From the NCBI RefSeq assembly GCF_018613535.1, contig NZ_JAGGQB010000003.1:124001-188000 (forward strand): a stretch of 64,000 nt of DNA, in the 5' to 3' direction. A model generated the notes under the pieces. It was not told the DNA's origin, ran no database searches, and worked only from the letters and a program-made list of their open reading frames with translations. Both the position numbers and the translations under genes were made by a program. Source of the DNA: Bacillus sp. ISL-51 (GTDB lineage Bacteria; Bacillota; Bacilli; Bacillales; Bacillaceae). Shown piece after piece: positions 46,926 to 54,611 of this stretch. Position 1 is the first letter of the stretch; the number at the start of each line of letters is the position of its first letter.

Positions 46926-46957
46926 AAGGAGTACAGAAATTATCTTCTGTACTCCTT
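46926..46957 (-). terminator. Terminator after the acidic-protein gene
   Basis: A 13-bp perfect stem (46926-46938 with 46945-46957) and A-rich left flank giving a T-run on the minus strand, 18 bases after the stop of the gene at 46976. Confidence 0.88.
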
Positions 46958-46975
46958 CAAAATCTAAATATGAAA

Positions 46976-47413
46976 TCAATCTTGAGATAAATAAATCCAA
47001 TTTATATCGTCAAATTCTTTAATAACATAATCTGATCCTATACTTCGTAAAATTCTATTAAAGAAAATGATGTCATCTTCATCATCGTAATCATATAAAT
47101 CCTTTTGAACATATTCTTTAATAATAAAATTCGTTAAATTTGTGTTATTAACAAATTCGGAAAAGTAAGATCTTATAGAAATTGAATCATCTTCATTTAA
47201 TTTTTCATCATTAACAATTGAAATCTTAAAAACATTTAAAATCGCATTAATATCTTCTTCGTCCATATAACATAATGGTTCTAGTTTTTTGTCTTCTTCT
47301 GTAAATGGCTTTCGAGTATCTTCAATTATTACGTAAGATAAAATGTTACCATCTTTCAGCACACGAAAAACTTCTAAATCTCGTAATTTTAAAGCTCTAT
47401 TAAGTGATATCAT
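46976..47413 (-). CDS. Acidic cytoplasmic protein, candidate immunity protein
   Basis: A 145-residue protein with no signal or membrane segment and many Asp and Glu residues (QKDLYDYDDEDDIIFF). GGGGGAA precedes the ATG. It lies 20 bases downstream of a gene for a basic secreted protein, on the same strand and before a shared terminator, so the two form one unit. Acid partner after basic secreted protein is the common arrangement of toxin and immunity genes; on sequence alone the function is unproven. No known immunity family was recognised. Confidence 0.6.
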   Translation of the reverse strand: MISLNRALKLRDLEVFRVLKDGNILSYVIIEDTRKPFTEEDKKLEPLCYMDEEDINAILNVFKISIVNDEKLNEDDSISIRSYFSEFVNNTNLTNFIIKEYVQKDLYDYDDEDDIIFFNRILRSIGSDYVIKEFDDINWIYLSQD

Positions 47414-47433
47414 AATTTCCCCCTACTCAAATA

Positions 47434-47904
47434 TTACCCAAATACTAACTTTGGATGCTTTAGTAATTGACCCATTGTTACACCTACTAAAGCTGCTAGC
47501 GTTATCAAATATGAAGGGTGCCATAATATATCAGTCCAACTAAATTTAGAAACTTTTTTTCGTTCTTTATCTAGTTTTTTCTGTTTCTCTAACGCTTTTT
47601 TAAAGTCACTAGTCTTCTTTACATTTTTTTGTACAGTTTTAGGAACGCCAGCTGAATTTAGAGTTTTATTATGACTTTTCCCTCCAGTTACTCTTTCAGC
47701 TCCTTTAATCTTACCTTTTTCAACATGTACATGCCAATCATTATTGACTCCATCAACATGTGGTCCGTCAACACGATATTTCCAACCAGGAGAACCCGGT
47801 ACTTGTTTCATAGTAGCAGCTGAAGCTTCACTAGTTCCAAGGCATAAAAACATAGTTGAAAGGAATAAAGTACATATCATTGTTAAAATAAAACTCTTTT
47901 TCAT
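47434..47904 (-). CDS. Secreted basic protein with HVH motif, candidate toxin
   Basis: A 156-residue protein starting at ATG 47904 behind GGAGG. The signal peptide (KKSFILTMICTLFLSTMFL) probably ends after SEASA. A His-rich region follows (GPHVDGVNNDWHVHVEKGKI, GGKSHNKTLN), then the basic VPKTVQKNVKKTSDFKKALE, and a hydrophobic C-terminal segment SYLITLAALVGVTMGQLL that could insert in a membrane. The arrangement of conserved-looking His and Asp residues suggests a metal-dependent or binding domain like those at the ends of some polymorphic toxins, but I cannot assign a family. It lies in the mobile element, upstream of an acidic protein gene. Confidence 0.65.
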   Translation of the reverse strand: MKKSFILTMICTLFLSTMFLCLGTSEASAATMKQVPGSPGWKYRVDGPHVDGVNNDWHVHVEKGKIKGAERVTGGKSHNKTLNSAGVPKTVQKNVKKTSDFKKALEKQKKLDKERKKVSKFSWTDILWHPSYLITLAALVGVTMGQLLKHPKLVFG

Positions 47905-48194
47905 AAAAACCTCCAAATATATAAAATTATTGTAGTACTAATGATATATAAATGGAGACTTTATGTATATATTAAATTGTTAAAATTAAGGTAATTTTAA
48001 TAAATGAGACGCTTGACAATTTCATTTTCTTCAAAATTTACTATATTCCTATATATTTCAACAAAATAGATGGTGCAAGTAAGTAGTGCTGTCATAGAAA
48101 GTACAGCTGTACTAAAAAACCCCTAGAATAAGTCGGTATTCATTTCTAATTGATTATAAAATTCTTAATGCCAACATGCCAATGCGCCATGACC
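47905..48194. other. AT-rich intergenic stretch in the element
   Basis: No credible gene in either direction. A TTGACA occurs near 48013 on the plus strand without a matching -10 box. The promoter of the secreted-protein gene should be just right of 47905, but its boxes could not be fixed. Confidence 0.4.
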
Positions 48195-48413
48195 TTAAAT
48201 GTCTCCTACTACCTCATCACCATCTTCTTCAATCCTGATCAGATCTCTATCCTCGGGATCCGTCAAATTGAGTTCCTAGTGTATCTCTTTCAAGACCCCA
48301 CCGTAACCGATCAATTTCCTGGAAACCAAAGCATCATCCAAATAATAGACCGTATCCAAGTTCTCCTCGGTCACTTCATTCCCACGTATCACATCCTTGA
48401 CTTGATACTTCAA
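48195..48413 (-). pseudogene. Degenerate gene with in-frame stop
   Basis: The minus strand reads KYQVKDVIRGNEVTEENLD, then YYLDDALVSRKLIGYGGVLK, then an in-frame TAG (48276-48278) followed in the same frame by ELNLTDPEDRDLIRIEEDGD and a stop at 48195. Composition on both sides of the TAG is protein-like, so this is a nonsense mutation in a former gene whose 5' part is lost. The family is not recognised. A plus-strand frame over the same bases is antisense noise. Confidence 0.6.
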
Positions 48414-48511
48414 GATTTAAAGAATGATTTCTATGTAAATTTTACAACTTGGTTACAACGTTATCAAGTCTTATTTAAGCAATATTTCTCATGCTCCCTG
48501 AAAAATTTATT

Positions 48512-48536
48512 AGGAGTAGACATTAAGTCTACTCCT
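48512..48536 (-). terminator. Terminator of the lipoprotein gene
   Basis: A 10-bp perfect stem (48512-48521 with 48527-48536) that includes the TAG stop of the lipoprotein gene. Confidence 0.75.
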
Positions 48537-48909
48537 TAGTTTTTGTTTCCTTGCCTTTAACTTCTTCATAATCCGGTGTTTTCTTGTACAAGCCTAGGCG
48601 GTCATACTCTCCAGTCGAAGGCATATGCTCCATTTCTTCATAATCATTCCCCATTTTTTCATAGTAATCATACGTTGAATAATTGAGCAAGCCATCATTA
48701 TGGAAAGCGAGCTGAATATATTTCCCACCATCATATACACGTATTACTGCACTATCCCTTTTGACATCATCAGTATCATAACCATCCTCAATTAAAGAGT
48801 CCTTATATTTTTTAATTACATTATCAATCGCATCATCATATTTATTTCCACCACATGCAGGCAATAGAAGGGTGGCGGAAATACTAAGGAAAATAAAAAG
48901 GTTCTTCAA
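48529..48909 (-). CDS. YddJ-like lipoprotein with cystatin-like fold
   Basis: A 126-residue lipoprotein from a TTG at 48909 (GGGGG eight bases upstream). The signal is KNLFIFLSISATLLLPAC with lipobox LPAC. The mature part starts GGNKYDDAIDNVIKKYKDS and continues RDSAVIRVYDGGKYIQLAF, resembling the DUF4467/cystatin-like lipoproteins found in ICEBs1-type elements. ICEBs1 YddJ, of the same length, lies near rapI-phrI and is known to give exclusion against entry of a second element. Orthology is from memory and position, not from alignment. Confidence 0.7.
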   Translation of the reverse strand: MKNLFIFLSISATLLLPACGGNKYDDAIDNVIKKYKDSLIEDGYDTDDVKRDSAVIRVYDGGKYIQLAFHNDGLLNYSTYDYYEKMGNDYEEMEHMPSTGEYDRLGLYKKTPDYEEVKGKETKTKE

Positions 48910-48971
48910 AATATGTACCCCCTCTTTTTTCAATATTCATTATACTCAAAATATAGGAGTTTTTCCACTTC

Positions 48972-49083
48972 TTACCCATTTCCTTTCACCTGTACATCAT
49001 CGACCAGCCACTTGTTTTTTTCCTTTTTCATCTTCGTTTGAATAATCAGCACTTTCTGGCTGGTTACTGAAACCTTCACTTCA
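48972..49083 (-). pseudogene. C-terminal remnant of a possible conjugation gene
   Basis: The minus-strand frame ending at 48972 reads EVKVSVTSQKVLIIQTKMKK then KNKWLVDDVQVKGNG. The pattern of alternating strands ending in KWLVDDVQVK is that of NTF2-like proteins such as VirB8/TcpC-type or YddI-type proteins of Gram-positive conjugative elements. It has no start and is cut near 49083 where integrase sequence begins on the other strand. Its place just upstream of the YddJ-like gene fits yddI. Confidence 0.55.
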
Positions 49084-49088
49084 ATAAA

Positions 49089-49954
49089 TATGATAGTCAC
49101 AAAAAAATAAATCCTTATTTTAATGATTGTGTAATTAAATTGTTAACAGAAGAAGACATCAGCCAATACCGAGAGTCACTTAAAAAAGAAAATTTAAAGC
49201 ATACGTACATAAATAAAATAATGGTTTATTTAAAACTAATTCTCTATTTAGCAATAGACGAAGGAATGTTAAACCAACATCCCATGAGAAGAATGAAAAG
49301 TTTATCTAATAAAGATACAGTCGAAGAGGATATTAAGTTTTGGACACCGGAACAATTCAAATCTTTTCTCCCCCTTATTAGTGATAAAAAACACTTTTTC
49401 AAAAAAGTATATTTCACATTTGCCTACTTCACAGGTGCAAGAGTGGGGGAAATGTTAGCTTTAGAATGGTCAGATTTTAACAGCTACACAAACGAAATTA
49501 AAATAAACAAAAACTTGTCTAGAATAAAAGAAAATAACGATTTTCTTGTTACCACTCCCAAAAATCCAAATTCGAGAAGAAACATTTTAATAAACAAAAA
49601 ATTGGTACTCAAAGAGTGGAAGTTGAAACAAAAAGAAGGGCTAAGGAAATATGGTATAGAACAAACAGAATCTACAAGAATTTTCAAATTCAATCACAAT
49701 ACTCCTGACAGAGCAGGATTAAACCTTTATCTCAAAACACTCTGCAAAAAAACTCCAGCCTTAATTTACCCCCAATTAGCATACATGATTTCAGACACTC
49801 ACATGTTGCACTACTCATAAATAGGGGCGAAGATGTTTATTTAATTTCCAAAAGGTTAGGGCATAAGAGTATAAAAACGACCCTTGATACCTATGGCCAC
49901 CTTTTCCCTGGCAGACAAAAAGAGCTTGCTGATCGATTAGATGATTTGTTCTAA
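49089..49954 (+). pseudogene. Tyrosine integrase, 5'-truncated and frameshifted
   Basis: Integrase homology begins abruptly near 49089 with YDSHKKINPYFNDCVIKLLT, runs through the SAM-like core-binding domain and the catalytic domain with the first Arg in YFTGARVGEMLALEWSDF. Near 49762 the frame shifts; the next frame holds HDFRHSHVALL (His and Arg), SKRLGHKSIKTT (His) and LDTYGHLFP with the nucleophile Tyr, ending at 49954. The N-terminal arm-binding part (about 60-80 residues expected) is missing and no start codon with a ribosome-binding site precedes it. It points to the right repeat, 137 bases away, as integrase genes usually do toward their att site. Confidence 0.88.
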
Positions 49955-49987
49955 ACAATCAGCAAGCAACATCAAGAAAACAAACCA

Positions 49988-49999
49988 ATTTTACTCCAC
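49988..49999. repeat. Possible integrase arm site, right
   Basis: ATTTTACTCCAC, the same 12 bases as at 45137-45148, about 90 bases inside the right end of the element, a similar distance to that on the left. Confidence 0.45.
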
Positions 50000-50090
50000 A
50001 ATAGAAAAAAGAATATAAAAAACAAGCAAAAATGAATAAAAATTAACCATTTTAACAGCCAAAACAAACTATTTAAACGAATAAACAGTT

Positions 50091-50106
50091 CGTCATGGAT
50101 TGGAGA
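50091..50106. repeat. attR core of the mobile element
   Basis: CGTCATGGATTGGAGA, identical to 45036-45051. It contains the stop codon and last four codons (VSNP region) of yvnB, and so also the right half of the hairpin that nagR and yvnB would share without the element. Confidence 0.8.
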
Positions 50107-53100
50107 CATGCCTGAAATCAAGCTGATCTGGAGAAGGGTGATAAGGCGGGTTCCCCGTTTTTAACATCCAGATCGGCGATTTTGTTTTGCCATTGAACGG
50201 GTCCTTCACGACGGTATACCAATAATAAACGGAATCTGCCTGAAGATCGTTCCAAACCCAATGTGCCGTTTTTCCGCTTTTTACGTGCTTTTTATGACCG
50301 AGCAGCTCATTCGTATAGATATTGCATTCAAAGTAATCGGTCGCTACCTTTTTCATTTTCGGTTTTAAATCCATTCCGGCTGAGAAGTCATCTTTATCGC
50401 CGAACAGGTCTGCATCGTAGTAATTGATGTCATCTGTATACGGCGAGTAGGAGAACATATGCACTTGATTGGAGGCCTGGTCAAATTGCATCAGACGCAT
50501 GTAGCCTTGTCCGCCTTCCGGGCCGTCCTGATAATCAGTCAGGATTTGATGCACGAGGCGGTCCGCTTTTCCGTCCCCGTCATCATCAAGCGCGTCTGTT
50601 TTTCTCATTGCGTTATGGTAGTGGCCGCTTAATACCATCATCACATTGCGGTTCGGCTTGACGACTTTTTTGTAAATCGTCTCTCCGATCGGGCTTCTGT
50701 TCCCGCTCACAAGCAAATATTCATGAAAGCATAAAATCGCCGTGCGGTCAGGATACTGCTTGAGCACATTGTTGATCCAGTCAATATCTTGGCCGGTAAT
50801 GCCCCAGCCCATATAAATCATAATAAAGTCATTCCCGCTGCTTGACACTAAATCATAATGGCCGCGGTTATTTTTATATGATCCGCCGTAATGCAGTTTC
50901 TGATCAAAACGTTGGCTGCCGAAGTAATCCCCGAATGTCCGGTATGTGCCGTCCTTATGGCCGACATCATGATTACCGGCAAGCACTCCGTAAGGAATCC
51001 CCGCTTTATCGAGAGTGCGCATCGAATGATCGGCGTTTTTCCACTGTTTCATATCCGTTGAATCATCGACAATATCACCCGTGTGAAATACATATTTAAT
51101 ATTGTGCTTTTCCTTATTTTCTTTCATCCAATCGGTCATCTTATCAAAAATATGCGGATGGCTTTTCGCATAATACTGCGTGTCCGACATCCAGACAAAC
51201 GTATAATCGCCCTTTGCCGGGATCTCGTCCTGCACGATGACATTCATTTTAGAATGCTTCACAAAATCAGCTGCCGAAACGGAGGCCTTTAAGGTAAACG
51301 TTTTTTTATTTTTGGCGAGAAAACTGTCAGCCTCCTGCCAGCAGCTTGTCCGGTAATTCCATATATACATGGTTACCTTTCTGCCGGGCAAAGAACTTCC
51401 TTTCCAAACCGCTTCAGCCTGATCCGTTTCATCAACAGACGGATCAACCGTTACTTCAAACCGGTGATAAGGGAAGCGCTCCATATTTTCGGTTGTTACT
51501 GTCTTTCCGTCATTTGCCGAGATCTGATTCATTTCCGGCAAGGTAAAAGGCGTTTCATTTTCCTTTATTCCTTTCGGCGGCTCAGTCACCGAGGCGTGTT
51601 TATACACTTTTACGCTGCCCGGGTTCCGCGCCGTATAACGGAAGCCCCGATAAAAAGATAAATCCATCGCGTCCTTCGTCGGATCTTTTACACGAACGGA
51701 CAGTTTTGCTTTATGGCCGCTCACTTTCTGACCGATCAGCTCAGGCTGGTTCGGCTGCTCCCGTTCGGTGGTGAAGGTGCGGACTGCCGTCGTCTCATTT
51801 CCGGCCAGGTCAGCCGCACTGATTTTAAGAGTGTGCTTTCCGGGCTCAAGCTCCGCAGATGACGTATGGTACGGGAGTGAAATGCTTTCTCCGTCCAAAA
51901 ACGCTTTTACCTCTTCAACCTTACTCCATGTATCACGGATTTTCGCTTGCAGCACCAGATTTCCTTTCACCTTTTGGCCTTCGGTGATTCCGGGATCAAT
52001 CTCTGGCCCCGTGTTATCAACGCGCACGGACATACTGACCTGTTCTTCACCGTCGCTGACAAAAACATGGTGATAGCCTTCAGAAAGCTTCGCCGTATTC
52101 CACTCCAAAAGACGGGATGTGAACAAATGATCCGGAAGGCTGAATCGGAAAGAAATGCTGTGATTCGCGCGCTGATTATCCCCGATAAACAGCTGCTTTC
52201 CCGGAGCTTGCTCCCCGTCTCTGATGACGGTTCCGTCGGAAAGCACAAGGCGGGCATTTTTCACCAGAAAATCATCGCGATTTTCCCCCGTGTCATAAGG
52301 GGAAACCTTTGACCCTGAACGGATCGCGACGCTCGGTGTCTTTCCGCCTTTTTGCAGCAGCCGCTCCGGCAGCAGAACCGAGTACGTTCGGTAGCGGTGG
52401 GTCGGATCGTCAAAAATTTTAATAACCTCGTTTTCCATCATGACCGCATTTTGAAAATAGAGATTCGTTTTTCGGGTATCAAAGGCAAAATAAACCTCTT
52501 TCTCCAGTGCCGGGCGTGTCTGCTGAAGCTTCCCGTCAATCCACAGCTTAATCTTATCCGCGCTGATGTCTGATGTGGCTTTAAGCAGGTGTGTGCCCGA
52601 TATCGTATCATTAGATTCAATGTTCATTCGCAAACCGTGTGACTTGCTCGTCTGCTCAATGTCAATCATTTTGACAGGCGTTTTCGCTTCATTTTCTCCG
52701 TCACCTGCAGCGATATAATACTCAAGCTGATCCTGTCCGATCAATTCGGGAGAATAAATGATATGGTGATATAAATTATCGTTGCGGTCTTTTTCGGCCA
52801 GTATTCTTTTAAATGGTTTCTTTTCATTGGTCCGATAATAAAAAGCAGCCGTTTTGACAAGGTTTTTGTCACGAATGTCAGCTTTCAATTCAATGCTTTC
52901 CGTCGGGCGGACGGGTTTTCTATTCGTGAGGTCTTCAATGACTGGCTTTTCCTTGTCAGGCTTAGTCGGCCGTTTTTGCTGAGGGACCTGCGCCTGATAA
53001 ACGGAGCCCGGTGACGGCTTCTGTTCGCTTGTGGAAATCGCCAGCAGCTCTTCCGTTCCGTTCAGCGGATATTTATAAAGCAAAGAAGACAGGCGCCTGA

Positions 53101-53962
53101 ATGCGTGCTTTCGGTAATGCGCAACCGCTATGTCTTTTCCTGTATTCGTCGACAGCACCACGGCACGCGGCCGTGAATTCGCCATTCCTTCCGTCTCTTC
53201 AATGACTGCAAGATTTTCCCCTTCTTTCAAACCGGTTCCGTAATAGCGGTTAAAATCCTCTGCTGTAAGCTCTGATGAAGCGCGCCTCAGCCAAAACACA
53301 TAGGCGCCGCCGGATGGAATGACCGCGTCTTTTGCCGGCTTCCATATTAAATCGGATTCCGGCCCTTCCTTGGGATAGCGGTAGCGGATTTGATAATCTT
53401 TAAAATGAATCGGCCTGTCCGTTGTGTTATAGACCTCAATAAATTCATAGGCGTCACCGCGGCTGTCATTTTTCGTATCAACGGCCAGCTCCGTAATCAT
53501 CAGCTCGGGAATGTGCGCCAAATCGGCTTGATAACCGTCAAGCTTCAGCCGCTTCTTTTCCGATTCCGCACGCTGTTTGCCGTTCGAGAAGACAATGTAA
53601 TATTCTAATTCCCCATTCCAGATCTCACGTTTTGAAATCTGCGCCATAAATGCCTGAATGGAACCGGGTGCAGGCTCCATCGGCACCATTTTAAACCCCA
53701 GCTCATTGCTTTGTTTATAAAACAGAAAAGCCGAAAATGCTTTATATGAGGCATCGCGTACATGAGCTTGTATGAACAGGTTTCTTTTCATTTCCGCCTT
53801 CACTTCTATTTGGGGAGGACTCTCCAAAAGCGGTATGTAATGAGGCGGCTGTCCGAAATCCTGCTGAATTACGGGGGTCACCGTTCCTTTGTGCGCCGCG
53901 TCTGCAGAAGGACTCACACAAAGCAAACCAATCAGAAAAAAGAGCGTCATCACACATTTCAT
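50093..53962 (-). CDS. yvnB: YvnB, large secreted metallophosphoesterase
   Basis: A 1289-residue exported protein, the same length as B. subtilis YvnB. The signal peptide ends near SADA. A lamin-tail domain covers about residues 155-285 (ELMITELAVDTKNDSRGDAY, FIEVYNTTDRPIHF), followed by several Ig-like/beta-sandwich repeats (near 350-420, 650-730). A calcineurin-like phosphoesterase domain from about 915 to 1130 shows SDTQYY, HTGDIVDD, AGNHDVGH, FHEYL and LSGHYHNA, the metal-binding set. It probably hydrolyses a phosphate ester outside the cell. Its last codons lie in the att core of the adjacent element, which has separated it from the terminator hairpin shared with nagR. Confidence 0.93.
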   Translation of the reverse strand: MKCVMTLFFLIGLLCVSPSADAAHKGTVTPVIQQDFGQPPHYIPLLESPPQIEVKAEMKRNLFIQAHVRDASYKAFSAFLFYKQSNELGFKMVPMEPAPGSIQAFMAQISKREIWNGELEYYIVFSNGKQRAESEKKRLKLDGYQADLAHIPELMITELAVDTKNDSRGDAYEFIEVYNTTDRPIHFKDYQIRYRYPKEGPESDLIWKPAKDAVIPSGGAYVFWLRRASSELTAEDFNRYYGTGLKEGENLAVIEETEGMANSRPRAVVLSTNTGKDIAVAHYRKHAFRRLSSLLYKYPLNGTEELLAISTSEQKPSPGSVYQAQVPQQKRPTKPDKEKPVIEDLTNRKPVRPTESIELKADIRDKNLVKTAAFYYRTNEKKPFKRILAEKDRNDNLYHHIIYSPELIGQDQLEYYIAAGDGENEAKTPVKMIDIEQTSKSHGLRMNIESNDTISGTHLLKATSDISADKIKLWIDGKLQQTRPALEKEVYFAFDTRKTNLYFQNAVMMENEVIKIFDDPTHRYRTYSVLLPERLLQKGGKTPSVAIRSGSKVSPYDTGENRDDFLVKNARLVLSDGTVIRDGEQAPGKQLFIGDNQRANHSISFRFSLPDHLFTSRLLEWNTAKLSEGYHHVFVSDGEEQVSMSVRVDNTGPEIDPGITEGQKVKGNLVLQAKIRDTWSKVEEVKAFLDGESISLPYHTSSAELEPGKHTLKISAADLAGNETTAVRTFTTEREQPNQPELIGQKVSGHKAKLSVRVKDPTKDAMDLSFYRGFRYTARNPGSVKVYKHASVTEPPKGIKENETPFTLPEMNQISANDGKTVTTENMERFPYHRFEVTVDPSVDETDQAEAVWKGSSLPGRKVTMYIWNYRTSCWQEADSFLAKNKKTFTLKASVSAADFVKHSKMNVIVQDEIPAKGDYTFVWMSDTQYYAKSHPHIFDKMTDWMKENKEKHNIKYVFHTGDIVDDSTDMKQWKNADHSMRTLDKAGIPYGVLAGNHDVGHKDGTYRTFGDYFGSQRFDQKLHYGGSYKNNRGHYDLVSSSGNDFIMIYMGWGITGQDIDWINNVLKQYPDRTAILCFHEYLLVSGNRSPIGETIYKKVVKPNRNVMMVLSGHYHNAMRKTDALDDDGDGKADRLVHQILTDYQDGPEGGQGYMRLMQFDQASNQVHMFSYSPYTDDINYYDADLFGDKDDFSAGMDLKPKMKKVATDYFECNIYTNELLGHKKHVKSGKTAHWVWNDLQADSVYYWYTVVKDPFNGKTKSPIWMLKTGNPPYHPSPDQLDFRHVSNP

Positions 53963-54028
53963 CTCATTACCTCCCTATGCATTATGTTGCGTCAGGAGGG
54001 GGCCGCTTATGTAAACGGCAAATAAAAA

Positions 54029-54051
54029 AAGCTGCCGGCAGACAGCTCTTT
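54029..54051 (-). terminator. Weak terminator after yvlD
   Basis: A short stem (AGCTG with CAGCT) with A/T-runs on both sides between yvlD and yvnB. The stem is short, so its strength is doubtful. Confidence 0.45.
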
Positions 54052-54052
54052 T

Positions 54053-54412
54053 TTATCTCTTTCTCAGCGGCTCCAATATACCTTTTTGAATCAGCAAATG
54101 AAAAACAGAAAGAACGACGGATGCCCAAATGGCGGTGCCGAAGCCGTCGATTTGGAAGCTGCTTCCCATTAATGCCGCGGTCATCATTAAGGTAATGGCA
54201 TTGACGACAAACAAGAAGAGACCAAGTGTCACAACAGTAACGGGCAATGTCAAAATGATGATGATCGGTTTGATCAGCACATTTAACACAGAAAGAATCA
54301 GACTTGCGATGACAGCCGCTCCGATACTGCTGATATGGACGGAATCAAAATATCCCGCAATGACGATTAATAATAAAGCATTTACTAAAATGCTGACTGC
54401 CCATTTGATCAT
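54053..54412 (-). CDS. yvlD: YvlD, small four-helix membrane protein (phage holin IV-like)
   Basis: A 119-residue membrane protein with four hydrophobic helices of the mycobacterial 4-TMS phage holin family. It is the last gene of yvlABCD, directly after yvlC. The B. subtilis operon belongs to the sigma-W envelope-stress regulon; the molecular role of YvlD is not known. Confidence 0.9.
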   Translation of the reverse strand: MIKWAVSILVNALLLIVIAGYFDSVHISSIGAAVIASLILSVLNVLIKPIIIILTLPVTVVTLGLFLFVVNAITLMMTAALMGSSFQIDGFGTAIWASVVLSVFHLLIQKGILEPLRKR

Positions 54413-54607
54413 TTATTTCAAATCTCCTTCTAAAGGTACAACAAAACACCAAATAATATAAACAAGCGGTACGAGCCCGCTCGTTAAAAGCGTTAAGACA
54501 ACGGCTATGATGCGCAAAAGTGACGCATCCATATTGAGATACTCCGCCAATCCGCCGATGACACCCGCAATTTTACGATTTTTTTCTGAACGATAAAGTC
54601 TTTTCAT
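54413..54607 (-). CDS. yvlC: YvlC, PspC-domain protein
   Basis: A 64-residue PspC-type protein: KRLYRSEKNRKIAGVIGGLA, EYLNMDASLLRI, then one membrane helix of about 22 residues ending PLVYIIWCFVVPLEG. PspC proteins belong to phage-shock/envelope-stress modules. It is four bases from yvlB and abuts yvlD. Confidence 0.93.
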   Translation of the reverse strand: MKRLYRSEKNRKIAGVIGGLAEYLNMDASLLRIIAVVLTLLTSGLVPLVYIIWCFVVPLEGDLK

Positions 54608-54611
54608 ACGA

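Larger units (their letters stand above)
45036..50106. mobile_element. Remnant of an ICEBs1-like integrative and conjugative element
   Basis: The segment lies between nagR and yvnB, is visibly more AT-rich than both flanks and is bounded by a 16-bp direct repeat. Inside are a tyrosine integrase pointing outward at the right end, and on the opposite strand a possible conjugation-gene tail, a YddJ-size lipoprotein, other small genes, rap and phr at the left end. This is the mirror image of ICEBs1 (int outward at one end; yddI, yddJ, rapI and phrI at the other). The transfer, replication and excision genes are missing, and the integrase 5' end abuts the conjugation-gene remnant. A further short repeat, ATTTTACTCCAC, occurs near both ends (45137 and 49988). 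It should not move by itself. Confidence 0.8.

Noticed and set aside
48150..48539. A 129-codon plus-strand frame in the mobile element
   Set aside because: The opposite strand carries a better protein-like sequence with one nonsense codon and a following terminator; the plus frame has no ribosome-binding site.
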